A stretch of DNA of 64,000 bases, from contig CP030885.1 in the NCBI GenBank assembly GCA_006969625.1, positions 3,855,430 through 3,919,429 on the forward strand. Direction: 5' to 3'. A model generated the notes under the pieces. It worked only from the letters and a program-made list of their open reading frames with translations, made no database searches and had not been told where the DNA came from. The stretch is from Rhodospirillaceae bacterium. GTDB taxonomy: Bacteria > Pseudomonadota > Alphaproteobacteria > Kiloniellales > DSM-21159. A program made the position numbers and the translations under genes. Positions 11,534 through 21,382 of the stretch are shown in pieces (within the stretch, counting starts at the first letter, position 1; every line of letters starts with the position of its first letter).

Positions 11534-12334
11534 ATGCTATTTGCCGTGCTCATGACGGCCGGCCGCCCGCTTCTTCCCGCGCTGCTCGCCCTCGGCCTGC
11601 TTGCCGGGCTGCCGGCGCTTGCCGGCGCCCAGCAGGTCGACGCCGAGCAGGAATACCTCGCCTGCCTGCAGCTCGCGCGCAGCGCGCCGGACGATGCCCT
11701 CGCCAGCGCCGAAAGCTGGGAGAACCAGGGCGGCGCGGGGCCGGCGCGCCACTGCAGGGCGGTAGCCTTGGCCCGTCTCGGCCGCTTCGCCGAGGCCGCC
11801 GAGCTGCTGGAACGTCTGGTCGACGAGGTGCCGCCGCGCATGCGTGGCGGGGTGCTGACCCAGGCAGGCCAGGCCTGGCTGATGGCCGACGAGGCCGAGC
11901 GCGCCTTCCGCGCCCAGAGCCGCGCGCTGGAGGCCGATCCGGACAATATCGAACTGCTGATCGACCGCTCGATAACCTTGGCCGGCATCGAGCGCTTCTG
12001 GGAGGCGATCGACGACCTGAACCGCGCCTTCGACCTGGCCGGGCCGCGTGCCGACATCCTGATCTACCGGGCCACGGCCTACCGCTTCGTCGAGGCCTTC
12101 GATCTGGCGATGGAGGACGTCAACCGCGCCCTGCAGCTCGACCCCAACCACCCGGAAGGCCTGATGGAGCGCGGCATCCTGCGCTACCAGGAGGGCGACG
12201 TCCGCGGCGCCCGCGCCGACTGGCAGGCCGTGGTCGACGTCGCCCCCAACACCCCCGCCGCCGTCGCCGCCAAGGAAAACCTCTGGCGCACCGAGAACAC
12301 CGGCGGCGCTCCGGTTTTGGGAAGCGGCGGATAG
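11534..12334 (+). CDS. Exported tetratricopeptide-repeat protein
   Basis: A 266-residue protein with a hydrophobic signal peptide (about residues 1-32, ending ALAGAQQ) and then TPR-like helical hairpins. Examples are AVALARLGRFAEAAELLERL, AFRAQSRALEADPDNIELL and ALQLDPNHPEGLMERGIL. TPR domains mediate protein contacts, so a periplasmic scaffold role is likely, but the partner is unknown. ATG at 11552 is an alternative start that also keeps the signal peptide. Confidence 0.87.
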   Translation: MLFAVLMTAGRPLLPALLALGLLAGLPALAGAQQVDAEQEYLACLQLARSAPDDALASAESWENQGGAGPARHCRAVALARLGRFAEAAELLERLVDEVPPRMRGGVLTQAGQAWLMADEAERAFRAQSRALEADPDNIELLIDRSITLAGIERFWEAIDDLNRAFDLAGPRADILIYRATAYRFVEAFDLAMEDVNRALQLDPNHPEGLMERGILRYQEGDVRGARADWQAVVDVAPNTPAAVAAKENLWRTENTGGAPVLGSGG

Positions 12335-12348
12335 CGGTTCCGCCCTGC

Positions 12349-13659
12349 TTATTTCGCCGCCACCGCAGCCTCTTCCTCGTCGGCGCCGCGCGCCGCCTCC
12401 AGCGGCGTCACCTTGATCAGGGTGAGCTGGTTGCGCTGGCGGCCGAGGATCTCGAAGCGGAAGCCGTGGAAGGCGAAGGTCGTGCCGACCTCCGGGATGC
12501 GGCGGGATTCGTGCAGCACCAGCCCTGCCACGGTCGAGGCGTCCTCGTCCGGCAGGCGCCAGTCGCACTTGCGGTTCAGGTCGCGGAGGGTGACCCAGCC
12601 GTTGACGATGGCGGCGCCGTCCTTCAGCACCTCGACGCCCTCGACCTCGATGTCGTGCTCGTCGGAGATGTCGCCGACGATCTCCTCCAGGATGTCCTCC
12701 AGGGTGACGATGCCCAGCAGCTCGCCGTACTCGTCGACGACCAGGGCGAAGTGCTCCTGGCGCTGGCGGAAGGCGTGGAGCTGGCTCAGCAGGTCGGTGG
12801 AGTCGGGGATGAACCAGGGCTTGGCGGCGATCGCCGCGATGTCGAGCTCCTCGATCTTGCCCTCGGCCGCCTGCACGGCACGGAAGAGCGCCTTGGTGTG
12901 CAACACGCCGACGATGTTGTCGGGCGCGTCCTGGTACAGCGGAATGCGGGTGTGCGGGCTGGCCAGCACCTCCTCGACGATGCGCTGCGTCGGTTGCGCG
13001 GCGTTGATGGTGGTCAGGTTGCGCCGGTGGGTCATGATCTCGCTAACCTCGACGTCGGCCAGGTCGAGGATCGAGCGCAGCATCTCGCGCTCGTGGCGCA
13101 CTTCCTCGCCCGGGCCCTTGTGCAGCTCGATGGCGCCGCGCAGCTCCTCCTCCCACTCCTCCGAGCCGTAGGCGATCTTCACCGGCTGGCCGACCAGCCA
13201 GAGCGTCCCGGCGACGATGCCGTTGACCAGGCGCACGACCGGGTTGAAGGCCGTCACCACCACCCGCATCACCGGAGCGACGAAGAGTGCGACCTTGTCG
13301 GCCGCCATCAGGGCGTAGGTCTTGGGCAGCACCTCGGCGAAGATCAGCACCAGCAGCGTCATGCCGATGGTGGCGTAAGCGATCGCCGCCTCGCCGACCA
13401 GGCGGATCAGCACCGAGGTGGCGATCGCCGAGGCGAGGATGTTGACCGCGTTGTTGCCCAGCAGGATGGCGCCGATCAGCCGCTCCTTGCGGTGCCACAG
13501 GCGGTTGACCAGCCGCGCGCGCCCGTCGCCCTGCTGCTCCAGGGTGTGCATGCGCGCCCGGGAGGCGGCCGTGAGCGCCGTCTCGGATCCCGAGAAGAAT
13601 CCGGACAGGACCAGCAGCGCCGCGATGGCGCCGATGGAAAAGAGCAGGTCAGCGTTCAT
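12349..13659 (-). CDS. CNNM/CorC-HlyC family membrane protein
   Basis: A 436-residue protein in the usual family architecture. A DUF21 (CNNM) membrane domain covers about residues 1-185, with FFSGSETALTAASRARM and LIFAEVLPKTYAL. A pair of CBS domains follows at about 200-330 (VSEIMTHRRNL; VVDEYGELLGIVTLEDILEE), then a C-terminal CorC_HlyC domain. Family members affect magnesium/cobalt resistance or transport; the older 'hemolysin' label is misleading. It is upstream of aroB on the same strand in map order, separated by about 40 bases. Confidence 0.95.
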   Translation of the reverse strand: MNADLLFSIGAIAALLVLSGFFSGSETALTAASRARMHTLEQQGDGRARLVNRLWHRKERLIGAILLGNNAVNILASAIATSVLIRLVGEAAIAYATIGMTLLVLIFAEVLPKTYALMAADKVALFVAPVMRVVVTAFNPVVRLVNGIVAGTLWLVGQPVKIAYGSEEWEEELRGAIELHKGPGEEVRHEREMLRSILDLADVEVSEIMTHRRNLTTINAAQPTQRIVEEVLASPHTRIPLYQDAPDNIVGVLHTKALFRAVQAAEGKIEELDIAAIAAKPWFIPDSTDLLSQLHAFRQRQEHFALVVDEYGELLGIVTLEDILEEIVGDISDEHDIEVEGVEVLKDGAAIVNGWVTLRDLNRKCDWRLPDEDASTVAGLVLHESRRIPEVGTTFAFHGFRFEILGRQRNQLTLIKVTPLEAARGADEEEAAVAAK

Positions 13660-13701
13660 GATGTCCCGTATCTCGAAGCCGTGACGGTCCCGCTTGCCGG
13701 C

Positions 13702-14892
13702 CTATCCGACGGCCAGGCGGCCCAGGCCGCTGGCGGCGATGGTCTCGACGAGCAGGGCGCGCACCTGGTCTTCCGCCACCTCTCGGGCGACGAAGGCCTG
13801 CCCCAGGCCGCGGACCAGGACGAAGGTCAGGCGCCCGTCCTGGACCTTCTTGTCCTTGCGCATATGACCGAGCAGACGCTCGGCGTCCCAGTCGACCTGC
13901 GGCAGGTCCGACAGGTCGGTGGCGAGCCCGACCGCCGCCAGATGCCGGCGCAGGCGGTCGGCGTCCTCGGCCGGGCAGAGCCCCAGCCGGACAGAGAGGT
14001 CGAAGGCCATGACCATGCCGATCGCCACGGCCTCGCCGTGCAGCAGCGCCCCGGTATAGCCGGTCTCCGCCTCCAGGGCGTGGCCGAAGGTGTGGCCGAG
14101 GTTGAGCAGCGCGCGCTGCCCGGCCTCGCGCTCGTCGGCGGCGACCACGGCGGCCTTGGCACGGCAGGAGACGGCGACGGCACGCATCTGCGCCGCCGCG
14201 TCGCCCTCGACCACGTGGCTGCCATGTTCTTCCAGCCAGGCGAAGAAGGCCTCGTCGCCCAGCGCCCCGTACTTCGCCACCTCGGCGTAGCCCGCCAGCA
14301 GCTCGCGGCGCGGCAGGCTGGCCAGCGCGTCGGTGTCGGCCAGCACCAGCCGCGGCTGATGGAAGGCGCCGACCAGGTTCTTGCCGGCGGCGGTGTTGAT
14401 CCCCGTCTTGCCGCCGACCGAGGAGTCGACCTGGGCCAGAAGCGATGTCGGGATCTGCACGAACTCCAGGCCGCGTAGCAGCACGGCCGCGGCGAAGCCG
14501 GTCAGGTCGCCGACGATCCCGCCGCCGAGCGCGACCAGCCAGGTCTTGCGCTCCAGCCCCCAGGCGAGCAGGGCCTCGCAGAGCCTCTCGAAGCTGGCAA
14601 ACGACTTGCTGGCCTCGCCCGGCGGCACGACGAAGGCCTCGAAGACGATCCCGGCATCGGCCAGCGCACGCTCCAGCGCCGCCAGGTGCAGCTCTGCGAC
14701 ATGAGCGTCGGTGACGATGGCAACGCGCTTCGGCGGCTCCGGCAGCGCGGCGATCAGCGCGCCGGCACGGGCGATCAGGCCCGGCCCGACCAGGATGTCG
14801 TAGCTGCGCGGGCCGAGGCCGACGCTCAGGCGCTCGGCGGCCGCCTGTGCGGAGAGCGCGGCGCCCCCGGCGGTCTCACGCATCGACGGCAT
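13702..14892 (-). CDS. aroB: 3-dehydroquinate synthase
   Basis: A 396-residue enzyme that converts DAHP to 3-dehydroquinate in the shikimate pathway. It shows the NAD-binding [16 protein letters not shown], the ligand region [13 protein letters not shown], and the metal-binding His/Glu motifs [11 protein letters not shown] and [10 protein letters not shown]. The start overlaps the 3' end of aroK by 17 bases (or 8 if the ATG at 14883 is used), so the two are translationally coupled. Length is slightly above the E. coli enzyme, at the N-terminus. Confidence 0.97.
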   Translation of the reverse strand: MPSMRETAGGAALSAQAAAERLSVGLGPRSYDILVGPGLIARAGALIAALPEPPKRVAIVTDAHVAELHLAALERALADAGIVFEAFVVPPGEASKSFASFERLCEALLAWGLERKTWLVALGGGIVGDLTGFAAAVLLRGLEFVQIPTSLLAQVDSSVGGKTGINTAAGKNLVGAFHQPRLVLADTDALASLPRRELLAGYAEVAKYGALGDEAFFAWLEEHGSHVVEGDAAAQMRAVAVSCRAKAAVVAADEREAGQRALLNLGHTFGHALEAETGYTGALLHGEAVAIGMVMAFDLSVRLGLCPAEDADRLRRHLAAVGLATDLSDLPQVDWDAERLLGHMRKDKKVQDGRLTFVLVRGLGQAFVAREVAEDQVRALLVETIAASGLGRLAVG

Positions 14893-15520
14893 GGCGTACC
14901 CGCTCTTTCGCGCGCAAGGCGCTCAGCACCCGCTCGACCGTCACCTCGGGGGGGCCGTCGGCCGAATCCACGGTGACGTCGGCCAGGGCGTAGACGGGAT
15001 CCCGCTTGTCCATCAACTGCCGCAGAATGGCACGCGGATCGCCCTGGCGCAGCAAAGGGCGCGTGTTGCGCCGCGCGGTGCGCTTGACCAGCAGGTCGAG
15101 GTCGGCGCGCAGCCAGACCGAGACACCGGACTCGGCGACCGCCGCCCGCGTCTGCGGGTCCATGAAGGCGCCGCCGCCGGTGGCGATCACCTGGCCGGGC
15201 GTCTGCAGCAGGCGCTTGATGACGCGCCGCTCGCCCTCGCGGAAGTAAGCCTCGCCATGCTCGGCGAAGATCTCCGAGATGCTGCGGCCGGCCGCCGTCT
15301 CGATCTCGGCGTCGGCATCGACGAAGCTACGGCCGAGGCGCTGGGCGAGCCGACGTCCGATGCAGGACTTGCCCGCCCCCATCAGGCCGACCAGAACGAT
15401 GTTTCCGGGGCCCTCTAGGGCCGGCGCGGCGGAGGCGCCGGGACTGGCAGGCTCCGCGTCGTCCGCCAGGGAGTCCCTCGGATACGTGGCGCTGTCTCCT
15501 GGACTGCCGTCGTCCGGCAT
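14876..15520 (-). CDS. aroK: Shikimate kinase
   Basis: A 214-residue P-loop kinase that phosphorylates shikimate. The Walker A motif is [15 protein letters not shown] near residue 45; the shikimate-binding DADAEIE and GGGAFMDP and the lid region ARRNTRPLL are all present. The N-terminal 38 residues ([14 protein letters not shown] onward) are acidic, low-complexity and probably disordered. The open frame continues upstream but without homology. It is immediately followed by overlapping aroB. Confidence 0.96.
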   Translation of the reverse strand: MPDDGSPGDSATYPRDSLADDAEPASPGASAAPALEGPGNIVLVGLMGAGKSCIGRRLAQRLGRSFVDADAEIETAAGRSISEIFAEHGEAYFREGERRVIKRLLQTPGQVIATGGGAFMDPQTRAAVAESGVSVWLRADLDLLVKRTARRNTRPLLRQGDPRAILRQLMDKRDPVYALADVTVDSADGPPEVTVERVLSALRAKERVRHAVDA

Positions 15521-15743
15521 TTCCGGGCTCCGTCTCCCGTGCTTCAAAAAGCCGCTGCGCGGCCGAACCGACGGCATCGCGGGGCTTGCACCGCTGCCGC
15601 CGTTTCGCCACACACGAAATCTACCACATTCCGCCGCCCGGCGTGCAAGCCATGCGCGCCGCGGCGGCGGCTCGCGGCGACGCGGGCCGCGGCGTCTTGG
15701 GGACGGGCGCGCTGCGACACCGTTAAGATAGAGCGAGGAAACC

Positions 15744-15884
15744 ATGGGCAAGGTGGGTTTGGGGTTGCTGATCGTCCTGCTGCTGGCGGCTGTCGCCGGC
15801 GGCGTCGCGATGATGACCCTGGACCTTCCCGCCCCGAGCCAGCCGGTGGAGAAGGTGATCCCCAATGACCGCGTCCTTGACTAA
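15744..15884 (+). CDS. Small single-pass membrane protein, 46 residues
   Basis: A short gene with GCGAGG nine bases before the ATG. The product [20 protein letters not shown]... has one hydrophobic segment (about residues 4-24), then a short polar tail rich in Pro and ending VLD. Its last 20 bases overlap the start of the next gene in another frame, which suggests translational coupling. Its function is unknown. A membrane anchor or partner for the exported protein downstream is an inference from position. Confidence 0.72.
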   Translation: MGKVGLGLLIVLLLAAVAGGVAMMTLDLPAPSQPVEKVIPNDRVLD

Positions 15885-17724
15885 GCCATGCCGCCGGCCC
15901 TGGTCCGCCGCGCCGTTAATCCTGGCGCTTGCGTTGGCGGCCGGGCCGGCGCCGGCGCAAAATGCCGCCGGCGACGCCACGGGCGGAGAGATCGGCCGCC
16001 CGACGCCGCTGTTTCCCGGTAGCGACAGCCTCGACACCGGCGGACCCGTCGACGGCGTCGCGGCCCCGGCACCTGACCTCGACACGCCGCGGGCGCCCGA
16101 GGGGCTGGAGGTCGAGCGCCTGGACGAAGCCGGGCCGCGCGCGCCGCAGGGTATCGCCGTCGATGCCCTGGCGGCCATCGACCCGGCCACCGTCGGCGCC
16201 CTGACCGAGCGCGACCCGGGCGGCTTCGGCGCCGACGTCTGGCAGGGCCTCGACCGCGCCCAGGTGCGCACGCTGCTGCGCGCGACCCCGTCAGAGCTGA
16301 AGTCCCCTGCCCTGCGCGACGCACTGCGCCGGCTACTGCTGACCAGCGCCGCACCGCCTCGCGGAGCGGCCTCGGCGGAGCTCGAGGGGCCGACGATCCT
16401 CGGGCTGCGGGCCGAGCGGCTGTTCGCGCTGGGCGACACGCCGGCGCTGATCAGGTTGCTGAGCGTCGCGCCGGAACGCGCCGGCGACGAGTTGCTCGAC
16501 CGCGTGCGCCTGCAGGCGCAGCTCATCACCGGGCGCGAGCAGGCGGCTTGCCGGCTCGGCCGCCAGGGCGTCGCCGACTACGGGGGCGTCTGGTGGTCCA
16601 AGGCGCTGATTTTCTGCCAGTTGGCGGCCGGCGAGGAGGACGCCGCCATGCTGGGGCTGGACCTGCTGCGCGAGCGCGGCAACGAGGGTGCGGACCGCGA
16701 CTTCCTGCAGCTCGCCGGCGCCATGGTGGGGTTGGGTGCGGCACCCAAGCGGCCGGCCCCGACCGCCCTGAACCTGGCGATCCTGGCCAAGCTGCAGGCC
16801 CGTCCCGACCTGGAGCTGCTGGAGGAGGTGCCGCTGGGCCGGGCCGAGCAGGTGCTCGGGCTGCAGAGCCTGCCGGCAGCGCCGCGCCTGGCCCTGGCGG
16901 AGCGGGCCACGGCGGCCGGAGCGCTGCCCGGCGAGCGCCTCGCCGACCTCTACGATCTCTTCGACTTCGCGCCCGAGACCCTGCAGGGCGCACTGGGCGC
17001 CGAGCTCGACCCGAACGACCTGCGCGACCGCGCCCTGCTGTTCCGGGCGCTGATGCGGCCGCAGCCGGGCGCCGAGCGGGCCGAGTTGCTGCACCAGTAT
17101 CTCGCCGGCATGCGCGGCGCCGGCCTGCAGCTCGCCGGCTTGCGGGCGGCCCTGCCTTTCGCCGTAGAGCTGTCGCCGACACCGACCCTGGCGCGCCAGG
17201 CCGCGGCCCCGGGGCGCACCCTGTTCTACGGCCAGCGCCTGGAACAGGCGGTCGCCTGGGTCGCGCTCGCCCGCGATGCGGCCGCTCAATGGCCGGAGGC
17301 GGCCGGCGCGCTGCAGGCGCTGTGGCCCTACGCACGCCTGGCCGGCACTCCAGGTGTCGGCTGGGAGACCCTGCCGGCCTGGTCCGCCGAAGCCCAGGCC
17401 GCCGGTATCGACGCGCAGACGGTCGGGCTGCTCGCCGCAGGGCTGTACGCGCTGGGCGACCGAACGGCGATCGCCCAGTCGGGATTGACGGCGTTGACCG
17501 GCACGCCGCCGGAAACACCGCAGCTCGAGCTGCTGCGCGACGCCGCCGAGGCCGGTCGACTCGGCGAAACGCTATTGCGCGCCGCCGCGGTCGTCGGCAA
17601 CCGGGGCGCGCACGAATTGCATCCGCTGACCCTCGCCGCGGTCGTCGAGGCGCTGGTCGCCGTCGATTTGACCTCCGAGGCACGGCACTTTGCCATCGAA
17701 GCCCTGGCATCGCGCAGCCTGTGA
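15865..17724 (+). CDS. Large exported protein ('antifreeze glycopeptide polyprotein' type), unknown function
   Basis: A 619-residue protein with a signal peptide (about residues 1-32, ending GPAPAQN), a Pro/Ala/Gly-rich linker to about residue 100, then an all-helical, Leu/Ala-rich region that looks like degenerate repeats. Databases often label such alphaproteobacterial proteins 'antifreeze glycopeptide polyprotein' because of composition only; that name has no functional support. It is upstream of xerD, with about 50 bases between, a neighbourhood I associate with this gene in Rhodospirillales. It is probably periplasmic. Confidence 0.82.
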   Translation: MTASLTKPCRRPWSAAPLILALALAAGPAPAQNAAGDATGGEIGRPTPLFPGSDSLDTGGPVDGVAAPAPDLDTPRAPEGLEVERLDEAGPRAPQGIAVDALAAIDPATVGALTERDPGGFGADVWQGLDRAQVRTLLRATPSELKSPALRDALRRLLLTSAAPPRGAASAELEGPTILGLRAERLFALGDTPALIRLLSVAPERAGDELLDRVRLQAQLITGREQAACRLGRQGVADYGGVWWSKALIFCQLAAGEEDAAMLGLDLLRERGNEGADRDFLQLAGAMVGLGAAPKRPAPTALNLAILAKLQARPDLELLEEVPLGRAEQVLGLQSLPAAPRLALAERATAAGALPGERLADLYDLFDFAPETLQGALGAELDPNDLRDRALLFRALMRPQPGAERAELLHQYLAGMRGAGLQLAGLRAALPFAVELSPTPTLARQAAAPGRTLFYGQRLEQAVAWVALARDAAAQWPEAAGALQALWPYARLAGTPGVGWETLPAWSAEAQAAGIDAQTVGLLAAGLYALGDRTAIAQSGLTALTGTPPETPQLELLRDAAEAGRLGETLLRAAAVVGNRGAHELHPLTLAAVVEALVAVDLTSEARHFAIEALASRSL

Positions 17725-17772
17725 CACCATAACGACGGTAGCCCTACAGACAATTCGGAGATCACGAGCGCC

Positions 17773-18753
17773 ATGACGGCCGCCGTCCGCCGCAAACCGA
17801 CCGCCTCGCCCGCCGCACTCGCGCCGCAGACCGAGACCTTCCTCGAGATGCTGGCTGTGGAGCGCGGCGCCGCCAAGAACACGCTGGACGCCTATGCGCG
17901 CGACCTGCGCCATGCGACAGCCTTCCTGGCGGGCCGGGGCGAGACGCTGGAGGCGGCCGACACCGAAGCGCTGCGGGCCTATCTGGGGAGTCTGGCCAAC
18001 TCCGGCATGTCGGCGCGCACGGCTGCCCGGCGGCTGTCCGCCCTGCGGCAGTTCTACAGGTTCCTCTACGCCGAGGGCCTGCGGGCGGACGACCCCACCG
18101 AGACGCTGGAGAGCCCGCGCCAAGGGCGCAGCCTGCCGAAGATCCTGAGCGAGGCCGAGGTCGACCGCTTGCTGGACGCGGCCCGCCTGCGCCCCGGTCC
18201 CGAGGGCTTGCGGCTGACCGCGCTGCTGGAAGTGCTCTACGCGACCGGCCTGCGCGTCTCGGAGCTGGTCGCCTTGCCCGTATCCGCCGTCGCCCGGGAC
18301 GGCCGCGCACTGGTCGTGCGCGGCAAGGGCGGCAAGGAGCGCATGGTGCCGATCAGCGAGCCGGCGCGTCTGGCGCTGGACGCCTATCGCGACGTACGCG
18401 CCGTCTTCCTGCGCCGCGCCGAAGACGACAGGTGGCTGTTTCCCTCCCGCAGCCTGGGCGGCCACCTGACCCGCCACCGCGTCGCGCAGCTCCTCAAGGA
18501 GTTGGCGGTCGAGGCCAAGCTGGAGCCGCGCAAGGTCTCGCCGCACGTCCTGCGGCATGCCTTCGCCAGTCACATGCTGGCGCGCGGCGCCGACCTGCGC
18601 GCGGTGCAGCAGCTCCTCGGCCACGCCGATATCTCGACCACCCAGATCTACACGCACGTGTTGAACGAGCGCCTGAAGACGCTGGTCGATACGCACCACC
18701 CGCTGGCGCAGCGTGGCGGAACTCAGCCGGAACCCACCGAAGCCGCCGAATAG
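17773..18753 (+). CDS. xerD: Site-specific tyrosine recombinase XerD
   Basis: A 326-residue recombinase that resolves chromosome dimers at dif together with XerC. The N-terminal SAM-like core-binding domain starts [16 protein letters not shown]. The catalytic domain shows Arg in [13 protein letters not shown], Lys in [35 protein letters not shown], giving the R-K-H-R-H-Y set. It is a housekeeping gene, not a phage integrase: it sits far from the virion cassette and is XerD-like throughout. Confidence 0.95.
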   Translation: MTAAVRRKPTASPAALAPQTETFLEMLAVERGAAKNTLDAYARDLRHATAFLAGRGETLEAADTEALRAYLGSLANSGMSARTAARRLSALRQFYRFLYAEGLRADDPTETLESPRQGRSLPKILSEAEVDRLLDAARLRPGPEGLRLTALLEVLYATGLRVSELVALPVSAVARDGRALVVRGKGGKERMVPISEPARLALDAYRDVRAVFLRRAEDDRWLFPSRSLGGHLTRHRVAQLLKELAVEAKLEPRKVSPHVLRHAFASHMLARGADLRAVQQLLGHADISTTQIYTHVLNERLKTLVDTHHPLAQRGGTQPEPTEAAE

Positions 18754-18871
18754 CCGTTGCGGCACTGCACAACGACGGCTAAACAGGCGGTTTCGAAGCG
18801 GTCCGACAAAGATCTCGAAGATCTGCAAGCGCCCCGACGCGCCCGCGACCGCGCCACGAGGGGAGAACAAA

Positions 18872-19849
18872 ATGAGCTTTACGATCGTAGAGCAGGCGCC
18901 CCCGCGCCTCAACCGAAGCGAGTTGGCCGTCCCCGGCAGCAACTACCGCTTCATCGAGAAGGCCGCGGCCTCCGACGTCGACGTGGTCTTCCTCGACCTG
19001 GAGGACGCGGTTGCGCCGGACGACAAGCCGCAGGCGCGCAAGAACATCGTCAAGGCGCTGAACGAGGTCGATTTCGGCAAGAAGAGCATCTCGGTGCGCA
19101 TCAACGGCCTTGACACCCACTACATGTACCGCGACGTGGTCGACATCATCGAGCAGGGCGGCGAACGCCTGGACCTGATCATGATTCCCAAGGTCGGCAC
19201 CGCCGCCGACGTCTATGCCGTCGACATGCTGGTGACCCAGGTCGAGGAGGCAGTCGGCCGCAAGAAGAAGCTCGGCTTGGAGATGCTGATCGAAACGGCG
19301 CTGGGCATGGCCAACGTCGAGGAGATCGCCCGCGCCAGCAAGCGCAACGAGTCGCTGCATTTCGGCGTGGCCGACTACGCCGCCTCGACGCGCGCGCGCA
19401 CCACCGGCATCGGCGGGCCCAACCCGCGCTACGGCGTGCTGACCGACGCCGACGAGACCGGCCAGCGCGATTATCACTGGGGCGACATGTGGCACTACGC
19501 GATTGCGCGCATGGTGGTCGCCGCCCGCGCCGCCGGACTGCGCCCGCTCGACGGGCCTTTCGGCGACTTCTCCGATCCGGACGGCTACCGCGCCCAGGCC
19601 TACCGCGCCGCGGTGCTGGGCTGCGAGGGCAAGTGGGCGATCCACCCCAGCCAGATCGGTATGGCCAACGAGGTCTTCAGCCCCTCCGAGGACGAGATCG
19701 GCAAGGCCAAGCGCATCCTCGACGCCATGGCGCAGGCTCAGAAGGAGGGCAAGGGTGCGGTCAGCCTGGACGGCAAGCTGATCGACATCGCCTCGATCAA
19801 GCAGGCCGAGGTGATGGTCCGCAAGGCCGAGCAGATCGCCGCGGCCTGA
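18872..19849 (+). CDS. mcl: L-malyl-CoA / beta-methylmalyl-CoA lyase
   Basis: A 325-residue CitE-like aldolase. The chosen ATG at 18872 follows GGGGAG and gives the family length. Visible motifs are the Mg-binding FLDLEDAVAPDDK, the R in ISVRINGLDT, LEMLIETALGMANVEEIA, and GKWAIHPSQIGMANEVFSP near the C-terminus. The family cleaves malyl-CoA to glyoxylate and acetyl-CoA, and beta-methylmalyl-CoA to glyoxylate and propionyl-CoA. In alphaproteobacteria it belongs to the ethylmalonyl-CoA or serine cycles. The mutase and MeaB elsewhere in this window support the first. Confidence 0.92.
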   Translation: MSFTIVEQAPPRLNRSELAVPGSNYRFIEKAAASDVDVVFLDLEDAVAPDDKPQARKNIVKALNEVDFGKKSISVRINGLDTHYMYRDVVDIIEQGGERLDLIMIPKVGTAADVYAVDMLVTQVEEAVGRKKKLGLEMLIETALGMANVEEIARASKRNESLHFGVADYAASTRARTTGIGGPNPRYGVLTDADETGQRDYHWGDMWHYAIARMVVAARAAGLRPLDGPFGDFSDPDGYRAQAYRAAVLGCEGKWAIHPSQIGMANEVFSPSEDEIGKAKRILDAMAQAQKEGKGAVSLDGKLIDIASIKQAEVMVRKAEQIAAA

Positions 19850-19872
19850 CCTGCCGTTTCGGCGAGCGACGA

Positions 19873-19910
19873 CGACGGGGCGGCGCCCGCATGGGCGGCC
19901 GCCCCCCGTC
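19873..19910 (+). terminator. Strong GC hairpin between convergent genes
   Basis: GACGGGGCGGC and GCCGCCCCCCGTC form a near-perfect stem closing over a short inner stem. It lies 23 bases after the malyl-CoA lyase stop and downstream of thiY on the other strand. There is no clear T-run, so it may only stabilise RNA ends or act with Rho. Confidence 0.5.
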
Positions 19911-20083
19911 ACCTTTGCGCAGAGGGGGTCACTGCGGTCGTGCAGGGGCGTCCCGGAATAAGACTTCGCCGAGGAAACGATCGCGCACGGCGTCGGTGCT
20001 CGCGCGGCATGGCAACGCGATCCGGGACTCGGTGGGTGCCCGGCGCCGCCTGAACCCCGCCTTTGCCGTCCCCGCCCGCCAGC

Positions 20084-21031
20084 CTACTCCAGCTCCACCG
20101 CGTAGGTCGCCAGCGGCGGCATCGCCTCGACGAGGCCGCGCGCGACGAGGAAGTCGGCGAAGGCGCGGTAGCGCCGGGCATCGAGCGCGGCCGGGCGTAG
20201 GGCGAAGCGTGGCAAGGTGTCCCACCAGGCCCGGCGGTTGAGCTCGTCGTCGAGGCCGGGCTTGTAGGCCTTGAACAGCTCCCAGGCCGCTTCGGGGTGA
20301 TTGATCGTCCAGATCGTGCCGCGTTCCAGCGCGCGCAGGAAGCCGTCCAGCCGCGGATCGTCGAGCCGGCCGCTGTTGGCGATCACCACCAGCTCGTCGA
20401 AGATCGGCACGCCGTGCTCCTCGGGAAAGAAGGCCAGGCCCTCGGCGCCCTCGATCTCGAGCTGGTTCAGCTCGAAGTTGCGGTAGGCCCCGATCACCGC
20501 GTCGACCTGGCCGGACAGCAGCGCCGGACTGAGCGCGAAGTTGACGTTGATCAGCTCGACGTCGTCCAGGCTCAGGCCGGCCTGGTTCAGCATGGTGCCG
20601 AGTAGCGCGTCCTCGACGCCGCCGACGGAGTAGCCGACGGTGCGGCCCTTCAGGTCGGCCAGCGACTCGATGCCCGAGTCGGCCAGCACCACCAGGCTGT
20701 TGAGCGGCGTGGCGACCAGCGTTGCGATGCGTGCCACCGGCAGCCCCTGTGCCGCCTGGAGGTGGAGCTGCGGCTGGTAGGAGACGGCGATCGGCGCCCG
20801 CCCGGCGGCGACCAGCTTCGGCGGGTCGTTGGGGTCGGCCGGCTCGACGAACTCGACCTCCAGCCCCTCCTCGGCGAAATAGCCGCGCGCCTGGGCGACG
20901 ATCAGCGGCGCGTGGTCCGGATTGACGAACCAGTCGAGCAGGACGGTCAGCGGTTCGGCACGCGCCGGCATGGCGGCGAGCACAAGCGCAAAGGTGGCGG
21001 CAAGCACGGGAAAAAGTCGGCTCAGGCGCAT
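20084..21031 (-). CDS. thiY: Thiamine-pyrimidine precursor ABC transporter substrate-binding protein
   Basis: A 315-residue periplasmic binding protein with a signal peptide (residues 1-25, ending MPARAEP) and an NMT1/THI5-like fold. TVLLDWFVNPDHAPLIVAQ and YFAEEGLEVEFVEP are hallmarks of the group that binds formylaminopyrimidine/HMP precursors. A TPP riboswitch lies directly upstream on the same strand, which independently ties it to thiamine. The permease and ATPase (thiX, thiZ) are not next to it in this window, so it may use components encoded elsewhere. Confidence 0.92.
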   Translation of the reverse strand: MRLSRLFPVLAATFALVLAAMPARAEPLTVLLDWFVNPDHAPLIVAQARGYFAEEGLEVEFVEPADPNDPPKLVAAGRAPIAVSYQPQLHLQAAQGLPVARIATLVATPLNSLVVLADSGIESLADLKGRTVGYSVGGVEDALLGTMLNQAGLSLDDVELINVNFALSPALLSGQVDAVIGAYRNFELNQLEIEGAEGLAFFPEEHGVPIFDELVVIANSGRLDDPRLDGFLRALERGTIWTINHPEAAWELFKAYKPGLDDELNRRAWWDTLPRFALRPAALDARRYRAFADFLVARGLVEAMPPLATYAVELE

Positions 21032-21117
21032 CTCGGCGTCTCCCTCTCCGGCACGGGAAAGGGCGGAGGCCGGGCGCAGATGCCGGGCTGAGCCGGCACG
21101 GCCGCGACGCGCCGTCC

Positions 21118-21232
21118 TTTCCCTGCGCCGGCATGATCCGGATCAGGTTCGATGGGTCACCGCCTAGCCGGACGGTATCTCAGCCCCCGGGCCGCAGTGC
21201 GTCGGACGCAGCGCGACAGGGACACCCCCAGG
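21118..21232 (-). promoter_or_regulatory. TPP riboswitch (THI element)
   Basis: On the minus strand the thi-box pieces appear in order: a GGGGGTGTCCCTG 5' strand, CTGAGATACC, then ACCC, then GAACCTGATCCGGATCATGCC followed by GCGCAGGGA. The P1 stem pairs TCCCTG with CAGGGA. It lies about 85 bases upstream of thiY. A downstream CCTTTCCC (mRNA sense) can pair with the GGGAAAGG at the aptamer's 3' end; see the findings. Confidence 0.95.
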
Positions 21233-21382
21233 ACTTCACGGGCACGAGAGTGCCGGATCGCAGGGGGGCATGGCAAGCGGAGTCGCCACGCGGTTCTTGC
21301 TGCCATGCGACTGTGGTATACGACAACGCCCGTTGCGGGCATGTCCCACCGGTGCTTTCGCCCGACCCGACCGGCCCCGCCC

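Noticed and set aside
11437..14478. A 1013-residue plus-strand frame
   Set aside because: Antisense of the CorC and aroB genes with shadow-frame composition.
17773..18753. Phage integrase for the cassette
   Set aside because: It is a housekeeping XerD, 22 kb from the cassette and next to host genes.
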